Source: Cryptomeria japonica (lineage: Eukaryota; Streptophyta; Pinopsida; Cupressales; Cupressaceae). Taken from it: DNA of 64,000 nucleotides. Under the pieces are notes generated by a model, which saw only the letters and a program-made list of their open reading frames with translations, searched no databases and was not told the DNA's origin. The stretch spans positions 143,573,247 to 143,637,246 of the forward strand of contig NC_081412.1 in the NCBI RefSeq assembly GCF_030272615.1, given 5' to 3'. The translations under genes were made by a program, and so were the position numbers. Positions 56,370 through 64,000 of the stretch are shown piece by piece; positions within the stretch are counted from its first letter, which is position 1, and each line of letters begins with the position of its first letter.

Positions 56370-57419
56370 TATTAGGTCCCAGAGACAATTTAGAGTGGGG
56401 TGAATCAGTTGTCTAAAAATATTAAACCAAAAACAACTTAATCAAATTACTGCTTAATACCGATGAAACAGTCAGCTATATCAATGGACAAATTTAACAG
56501 ATAAACGCAATACTGGTAAAGATTAATGCATGAAACTAAAAGACAAAATCATCCACAACACATAACACCAATGTTTGTACGTGGAAACCCTGTAAGGGGA
56601 AAAACCACGGTGGGAAACCTTACCCACAATCAGATGATACTACTGCAGATAGTAAGTGTACATAAATGGGGTCTGCACATGCAGAAAGACCAAGCGCCTA
56701 GAGCTCATTGCTCAAACACAAATGGGAGTCACACTGACTATAGTTGGATGGTTAAATCCAATTAAATTATACTACTCAAAATAGCATCTTCATATGCTAG
56801 ATTCAGTACCAATGTAGTTCTGATATGCTTTCACAAAAACCTAGCTTCACCTTCAAAAGATGTCTGCGTGTATAGCTTTGCTTAATCTCGCATATACCTT
56901 CACACAAATCCTTTTTCACATTCCTCCTTCGATCTTACAATTAAGACCTTACATTTATACCATAACCTAAGACCAATTTTAGTAGGTCGTCTCTACAAGA
57001 TATTACAATAAAATCATTTTACAAATAATACAATATCTGATGCAATAACCGATTGAACATGTCGGCTTGATGCATTTACAACAATAATTAATCAACTTCA
57101 TAATATGTCGTGTTGATCCAGAAAAGATAAACCTATCGATGTAACCCTTGACCTATTTGTCGGTAACAGCAAATATGCAATTACGAATATGCCAATAACA
57201 AATTCTCCAAAATAAGATGTCCAAACAATGTCTTCAACATTTCCAAGTGTTTTCCATGCTATTCCAAGTGTCGGTGATCATTATATCCTGTCGGTGTATC
57301 ATATACGGGTGACTGTGTAAAAAGTCACTTGCTTACCGGTGAATGTTGTCGGATCTCCAAAGTGCTAGAGTTTTAGTAGGTGTTGACATCAATGACAAAA
57401 CCATACCAAAATACCAACA
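56370..57419 (-). repeat. Copia-2 5' LTR
   Basis: 1050 bp. Inner end TATTAGGTCCC (terminal TG changed to TA), outer end ATACCAACA next to target copy AACAC. Near 56520-57360 it keeps several CGGT and CCGGT sites that are TGGT or CTGGT in the partner. Confidence 0.95.
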
Positions 57420-57424
57420 AACAC

Positions 57425-58140
57425 GTGGCACACAGTCGTCAACTCTTTACCTGGAAAATTGCCCATTAGAAAATATCGTGACCTAGCGACAAGCCCTTAC
57501 GACTCTCTCTATCTCCAACTCGCAAGCTGAAAATGCTAAGCCTTCGTAACCTTGAGATCTAGCGACTAAGGGAAACTGAACTGGCACTCGCCAATTGTCG
57601 ACCACAAATGTTAAGTCCTCGTCACCGCAGCAACTTGGAGATAGTGGTAACTTTAACCCTTGTCGCGTACTCGCCAACATAAAATTGTTTATCTCTTAAC
57701 CGCTAGCACTTCACTCGCAAGCTCGTGGCTTGATCAGGTCTTCAGACGTTTAACTTCGCAAGCTGGCGATAACCATTAAACCTAACCACAAACTTTCTAG
57801 TTGCTAGCTCGTGACCTAAAAATGCTAACATTAAACAAACATGAGAGCTAGCAACAAATGTATGAAATGAGTTACTCGCTAACTCTCGCAGCTATAATAT
57901 ATGACATCAGACCAACTCAAGACCTCATGACCAAAGCAATTTCACTAACAATCTTCAGCTCGGTAACATAAAATGCTAACACCCAAAAAGCTAGAGACCT
58001 CATGATGTAAACCCAAACCAACTTGTCGCCAACTCGCGGCTTGATCATGTCTTCAGACATTTTACCTCGCAAGCTGGTGATAACCATAAAACTTAACCAC
58101 AAACTATCTGGTCGCTAGCTTGCAACCTAAAATTTTTAAG
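57425..58140. repeat. TCGCAAGCT-rich repeat DNA with internal duplication
   Basis: Two copies about 303 bp apart (about 57728-57832 and 58031-58140) share GGCTTGATCA-GTCTTCAGAC, TCGCAAGCTGG-GATAACCAT and CACAAACT-TCTGGT-like text. Phrases such as CTAGCGAC and ACTCGCAAGC are scattered through the block, and related text (TAATCGCAAGCTCGCAACCT) returns at 63940-64000. Non-coding. Confidence 0.65.
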
Positions 58141-59460
58141 GCTTGGATGCTATCTCGTTCCTGAGGGACTAGTTTCAAGGTTTCTCTTGAGTCAAGGTTG
58201 ATTAGACAAGAGAGGACGACGGTTTCAGAGGCATAAAAGGATTTGATTGCTTCTGAGTTAGAGATGGGAGATCATAGATTTCTCTGAGAAATAAGAGCTC
58301 AGGTTGCTTGTTGTCAGGGATTCTAAAGCAGAATTTGCTTAATCAAGGAGGAATAAAATCAAAACAAAATCATTCACAATAGATGAGCCTTAGCAGGATG
58401 CAGTGGATTTGATAGGCATGACTTCTAGAGTCTACAGTAATGTTGAAAAACACCAAAATGATGATTTTTCACGTGAATGAGCATCACCAAATGAAGTGTG
58501 AAAATGTTATAAATACAATGGAGTGCTGACATAATTGGTAGAAGAGAAACTCAGAAAAGAAACCTTTTTCATTTTTTGAGAGTGGTTTTTTTCCTCAAAA
58601 AGGAAGATGATGTTTGAGCAGGATCATGCATGGAGTTGTTGTGTGCTCCATGATACCGGATGGGTGTTTTTTTGTTTTCTTCTGTGTGAGTTTGTTTATT
58701 GTCAGATGGGTTGTGAAAGTGAGAAGGATTGCCAGAGGGGGTGTGAAAGCCTTTTCTTGTCAAGAAAGGCCAAGCATGACACATCCTCTGCTTCTACTTT
58801 GTCATAGGATGGCAAGGGGTTTGAAGAAGGAGCCCGCAGAGGAATGAAAGAAGGATTTGTTTGGGTAGGGAATGGTAGCTAGTCATCTTTGTGATGACAT
58901 GAAAGCTGCAAACCCTCCCCAACATATTAAATTTACCCTAAATCTCTTGTCTCCACGTTCCCTGATTGTGGGCATGAAGGCTCAGGCTCCTCTTTCCATT
59001 GTCTTTGTTCCTGGGCATGAAGGTTTCCTCCTCTATTTGGAAATGATCTGTTGGACAAAACGTAACATCTCACATTCCATCTGAAGGCATCAGGGTGATA
59101 ATGACATGGCTCAAGCAATTTTGCAAGTTGTATAGTCATTGGGGTTCCTTTTCTGGTTCTAGTAGTGATTCTAGACTCTAGGTGAAGGAAGCAAGTTGTA
59201 TATTCTATAGTCATTTACAGAGCAAATGAAAAGCATTTAGTGTCAAGCTTTATGCAGGTTCTTGAAGGAGTTATATATAAATTTATTTTGTGTATAATTC
59301 TATCTCTTTCAAATGATCAGAATCATGAGATTTAACTTTTTTCATTTGTTGCATTGTTATGGTGTGTAATTTTTCATTTAATGCTTCATAATCCTATTAT
59401 GCCCAGGAATGCAAAATTTCTGTTAGTCTGGAATCATATTAAGGATTCACCTCATTGTAA
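58141..59460 (+). other. Unresolved region with a TATA-like site, no gene
   Basis: A TATA-like GTTATAAATACA lies near 58507 and a purine-rich stretch follows, giving the look of an LTR or a promoter on the plus strand. Overlapping frames at 58569-58847 on both strands are short and show no domain. Whether this is LTR of the element with the long unknown frame to its right cannot be decided here. Confidence 0.3.
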
Positions 59461-60085
59461 TCGGTGGGCAGATTATAGACATAGTCATAGAAGTTAGAAC
59501 ACCTCCATATATATTACATAAACATCCATAGCATATAAAATCATAAGAGTATTAAGAATGAAAGTATTAAACACCACAATAGATAGGAATAAACATAATT
59601 AGTAAAACATCAAGACAATAGACTAGTGCCTTATCCTAGGGCATAGAGTCACTTACAATTCAAAGACAACCTGATAATAAACTTCAATAAGATTCATTTG
59701 CAGATAAATAGGAATGAAATTATGAATACAACCATTACACACACAACCCAGATTCATATGTAAACTGAAAAACCCTTGACCATTCAATTCATAGTGAAAA
59801 CATAAATTCAACACAGATAATTATGTGAAGATCTCAAGCTGGAAATGATATTGATATTATATTCATAATGATATCAGAAAGTGAATTCACAATGCGATTC
59901 AACTATGCACTTATCAAATTCTTGAACAGTTGAGCTATTATAACTATATAAGAGTTTTCAAGTTCAATGTCAATAAAAGTGGCCAACTAACCATCCCCTT
60001 CTACCAATCAAAAAGAAAAAGTGGCCATCCCTCTCAAATTAATCTTGGAATCCTTTTATAAGATGAGGATTCAACAAGCTTAGGA
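59461..60085. other. Non-coding DNA downstream of the unknown frame
   Basis: AT-rich, no frame of note, nothing recognised. Confidence 0.4.
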
Positions 60086-63000
60086 TTACTGTGAGGAATC
60101 TTGGGTAGCAACCTCAACCTGAGATTTCTTCTTTGGCTTTAGCATGGCTTACCACCTGTCCACCTCTTTGTCTATTGGCCAACTGAATGCCTTTACCTGT
60201 TCCAACTTTGCAACTTAATCTATCCATCTGACATCTGTAACTACCTTAGACTCAACAATAAACTTTGCATGGTCAACCTCAACCTTGAATAGTGAATCAA
60301 GCATACCGTTAAGGAAATCAACGTCAACCTATTCATTTACATGCTTGATTATTTCTTCTTGCTCCAGAATCAAATCAAATTCGCTGGTCCAATCAGAAAT
60401 TGATTTCAAATCTCCATTACTACCATAAATTGAAGACACCAATTTATTATAACCTTCCCCAAATGTCTGCAATTTTTCATTTATAAGCACATCCTTCCCT
60501 ATGAAAAATGCATAAGCTGCATTCATTACCTCCACCATGTCTTTAGTGTGACTAATCTTGGGAGGGAACTCGTCACTATATGTCATTGCAGTATCTAGGT
60601 TATCCATTAATCTTCTTCTTCCTGACCAAACATTGAACAAAGGTCCAAGAAAAGTGACAGCCTCAGAGGTGTTTTACTTGACTCTTTCAAAGAAATGTGC
60701 AAATCATGCACTACCATCAGTTTTCCTTTCAATACATTAATCCCGTGTTTCAGAATTCCTAACACAACAAAGATAGCCTTGACATTTTTTTCCTTTTGAA
60801 GCTTTTCAATTTTCCCTGTGTATTCCTTCATTTTTGTTGCCTTATCAGCTGGTATTTCTTGTACTTGTTTTGTAATCTGTATTGGAGGGGGCTCATTTGC
60901 AATTTTTTCTTTCAACTCCACTAACTCTTCCTCCAAAGCACCCTTCTTCATCAATGTCTCTTCATATTTTTTAGACAATGCAATCAATTGGGTATATGTT
61001 TCTGCGTATCTTCTTGACAAATCCTTTGTTTTTGATAAATTCATGAAAGAAACTTGAGTAAAAAATGAGGCAATCTCTATGTCAGTTGTGTTCTACAAGT
61101 TCTAGATCATTCTGTCAACTTTCTTTTCTACTTGGATAAATTTAGAAGGTGGGACTTTTGAGTGGAAGGGGCCAAATACCAAGCAGCAAGTGTCTTTGAC
61201 TTAGGATTAAATCTTGATCCTCTTATTACATCTCCAATTTCAAATTCAGTTTTAAACATTAGGTCCTCTTGCTTCCTAATCTGATCAATAATAAAAGTAG
61301 ACTGGATATCCCAGTCAGGCATCATAATCATACCAGTACTCTTAATCAATTGTCTTGCCTGTTCCACAGATATTTTCTCCCTGTCGGGATCATATTCTTG
61401 CAGTGCATTGATGATCTCCTATTTCTTTTGTTCATTTGCTTCCTCTATGATCACATTTTTTCTTAATTGTCTTTGTTTCAACCTTGTCAAAAAACTTTTA
61501 AACTCATCTGACAATAAAATCATCTTTCATGAACTCATCTGACAACATCACATGCTCATCAAAGCCTTGAGCAAGGGCTTCATTTGTTTCTCTATGTTCT
61601 TCATCCTGCCTTGCTTCTCTGAGATGTGTCCTTATTTGATGAAAGTATTGTCCTTATTCTATAACAATTGCTCTAGCAAGATCTCTCCTCACAATTGTAT
61701 CGATCTCATTGGTTTTTTGTTTCTTTGCAGCTGGCACTCGGGTAGATTGAACTTCATCCCCACTCTCTACATCTTCAGCATACACACTAAGTGGCCTCTT
61801 GCCATGTGAAGAATGTCCATCTTGGGGGTCTTGCTACTGAGCAACCACTTTTGGAATTTGAGGCATTTGTTTCATTAGAGTTTCATATAAACTCAACATT
61901 TTGTTAATCCTCTCCATGTACGGGCTATCAGGGCAAAAACCTAAGAAACTAGGGTCAACAGCCTTCAATTCTGCTTCAACTCTCATCAAATTTTTCCATT
62001 TTCTTCTCCTTTCTTGTACTTCATCTTTTCTTAGCAAATTTCTAACCACATCTTCATCATCCAATGGTTCATGGTCCTTTATTGTGGCCCAAGGTATCAT
62101 TTTTGGCAATGCAACTTTAATAAATTATTCAGGATCATAGAATCTAGACACAACATTAACCAACCTATATTGTTTAAGGAAATTATTTACTTCATCAAAG
62201 GAACTCCTACCAATGGTAAAATCAGACGCAACCCAAAGCCTAGGAAGATGAGAACCCTTCCTGTGTTCTTCAAGGTATTCTTTTTCAACTAGGGTCAATT
62301 GCTAGATAAACTCCATAAAAGAAATCCTAATTGGAACAAATTTTGGTAAAATATGGGGAGGCTGAGGACACCCACAGACTCTCATCATAGTAAAGTTATA
62401 ACAAAAATAAAAGTCCCCCCAGTTATGTGAAATAGACCAGTTTGGAACATATCGATAAGGTCTCAAAACTCTCCTAACATTAATTGACAATAGTTCCCTA
62501 TTTATTCCTAGCATTTCCATAATTGGTGAAACAATCCAATTTTCAAAGAAAAGGAAAGAAGAATGGGGATAACTACTGTACCAAACCTAGGTCCATCTTT
62601 GTGTTGGCATTAAGACACCCAATTCTTCTTTGAAAAGCTCCAATTCTTTATCCATGAACTCAACATTATAGAATGAGATCAAATGCATCGACAATGAATA
62701 ATGCTTGAATATAGGGTTGGGTGCACCACTGTGAATTTCAACTAGAGCATTATGAATGTGTTCAACCACATAGCCCACATAATCATAATCTTTGTTAACA
62801 TCTGAGTGTTGAATGTCCATAGCCATCATTAGTAATTCAGCTAACACTGTTGAATCTCCATCAAAGCCCAACACTCTACATAATCCATAGATTGTACAAT
62901 GCATATAATGGTGGAAAGGTGTGATGTCAAATGGTGGTTTGATACTCTTTGAAATTATAACCGGCTTCCTATTCACCCTAGGCATGTATCTGGGCATTGC

Positions 63001-63543
63001 ATGCTTCTTGATAACACCTTTGTATTTGTCATAATCCTCTGCAATCCTCTCCAAATCTATATCTGCACATGCAACACTTGTAATATGGAATGCTTCAACA
63101 AAGCTAGCTTTGTTAATTGAAACTCGGGCAGACTGGTTCTTTCTTCTGATTACCCTAGATATTGGGAAATAGCGTTTGGCCAACTCTTTGATCAAATCCA
63201 CATCTACATACACATCTGGCACAATTAACTTTGCCATATTTAAATCCCAAGGGTTTGACATCAGGACACCCTTAACCTTATTATTCCAGAAATAATGAAA
63301 CAGAGTAGAACCACTCATATTAAGCGTGGTAGGATTTTTACATTGGCTCCATAAATCTCTCCATGCCAAATCATTTGTATTCAAAGCAACGGAAGTTCCT
63401 GGCATCAAATCTACAAATTCTTCTTTGTATTTCTTAACCATCTTTTCCTCAGTGGCACTGGCCTTGGAATCTCCAGGTCCTCTTGCTCCACTTGTCGTGG
63501 CCTTGGGCTTGGGCTTGGGATTGGAAGCTCTAGTTCCACTCAT
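60086..63543 (-). pseudogene. Long broken reading frame of unknown family
   Basis: About 1150 codons from ATG at 63543 to TAA at 60086-60088. The first 318 residues are open: a basic Pro/Ala/Lys-rich start (MSGTRASNPKPKPKATTSGA), then a globular part with LAWRDLWSQCKNPTTLNMSG, YFPISRVIRRKNQSARVSIN, ACADIDLERIAEDYDKYKGV, and FHHYMHCTIYGLCRVLGFDG. After stops at about 62587 and 62302 the same frame continues (VRRVLRPYRYVPNWSISHNW, PHILPKFVPIRISFM), then a charged segment, frameshifts near 61370-61100, a Lys/Glu coiled-coil-like stretch (GALEEELVELKEKI, 60607-61044), and a C-terminal part to SQVEVATQDSSQ. Most stops sit where CAG or CAA gives a smooth reading. No RT, integrase, transposase or nuclease motif was seen. 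Probably a mobile-element-associated or gymnosperm-specific repeated gene; function unknown. Confidence 0.6.
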
Positions 63544-64000
63544 CGCCTAGCTAATTTTAACTGTAGGAGAAAAAATTAACCAATTTTCTAAAACTTTCCC
63601 ACACCCAACACTCTAAATTCTCCAACATTGTTGCAGAGCTCAATTCACTGGATTACCTCGAAGATAGAATGCATTAATGCAATTATACAAAATCTCGGCT
63701 TGATCATGCAATTTATGGTATTTGGGCACCATCACTTCTCTCAAGTCTCAAGTCTGATTAATTGCCACACTTGCATGAACTAGCTACTATGGCATTAATT
63801 CAAATTTCAAACTTCAAAGCTGAAGTACTCGAGAGAAATTTGAATTCATGCCCTTCTATTTGATTGGCGATTTCCATTCAAAAAATTTACAGAACCCAGA
63901 AAACAAGTCCATGTGTTAGCGAGTTAGTGACAATGCTACCAAATCCTCTTAATCGCAAGCTCGCAACCTCTTTTATGAATCCTCAAAGAATCTCGCAAGT
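63544..64000. other. Upstream flank of the unknown frame
   Basis: AT-rich. From about 63860 it resembles the repeat DNA at 50510-50690 and 57425-58140 (TTGGCGATTTCCATTC, TTAATCGCAAGCTCGCAACC). If these are terminal repeats of one element, its right end lies beyond the window. Confidence 0.4.

Larger units (their letters stand above)
50718..57419 (-). mobile_element. Copia-2: full-length LTR retrotransposon
   Basis: 6.7 kb with LTRs 50718-51789 and 56370-57419 and a perfect 5-bp target duplication AACAC (50713-50717 and 57420-57424). Primer site, polypurine tract and gene order (gag, protease, integrase, RT, RNase H) are all present on the minus strand. It belongs to the same lineage as copia-1 by protein similarity, identical gene order and the same tRNA primer. 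In about 265 aligned LTR bases I count about 12 differences, ten of them transitions, so it is younger than copia-1. Coding damage is limited to scattered stops and shifts, plus changes in the protease and first integrase catalytic residues. Confidence 0.96.

Noticed and set aside
58569-58847. Three overlapping frames on both strands
   Set aside because: Short, mutually overlapping, no domain; cannot tell coding from chance.

Overview
This is plant nuclear DNA, most likely from a gymnosperm (inference). Evidence: very low gene density, AT-rich intergenic DNA, nested and decayed Ty1/copia, Ty3/gypsy and LINE elements, and one plant-specific single-exon gene of the MIZU-KUSSEI1 (MIZ1, DUF617) family. 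No bacterial, organellar, rRNA or tRNA gene was recognised. Almost every other long reading frame belongs to a mobile element.

Layout. 1-2871: broken plus-strand copia element. 2877-20822: minus-strand copia element (copia-1) with 1.23-kb LTRs, a 5-bp target duplication AGTTG, an initiator-Met primer site and a polypurine tract. Its integrase gene is split by a 10.9-kb foldback-like DNA element (6430-17312). That element has long inverted arms, a pyrimidine-rich tract on one side and a purine-rich tract on the other, and a core array of 20-bp modules in both orientations. A solo LTR (12469-13288) sits inside the array. 20828-32600: LTR debris and a minus-strand gypsy element (gag, protease, RT) cut at an LTR at 25916. 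32625-36236: solo LTR that itself holds another solo LTR (33075-34810). 37620-39083: LINE ORF1 remnant. 39430-50000: the only gene-like island, with the MIZ1-like gene (44094-44837, minus) among short palindromic repeats, a segmental duplication and AT-rich DNA. 50080-50397: LINE RT scrap. 50718-57419: second minus-strand copia element (copia-2), younger, with target duplication AACAC. 60086-63543: a long minus-strand reading frame of unknown family, broken by stops and frameshifts.

Nesting gives relative ages: copia-1, then the foldback element inside it, then a solo LTR inside that. Many inactivating stops in the retroelements read as C-to-T changes at glutamine codons (CAG or CAA to TAG or TAA), as expected from deamination of methylated cytosines in silenced plant transposons. 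The most unusual object is the 10.9-kb foldback element, for which I see no transposase and cannot name a superfamily with confidence.
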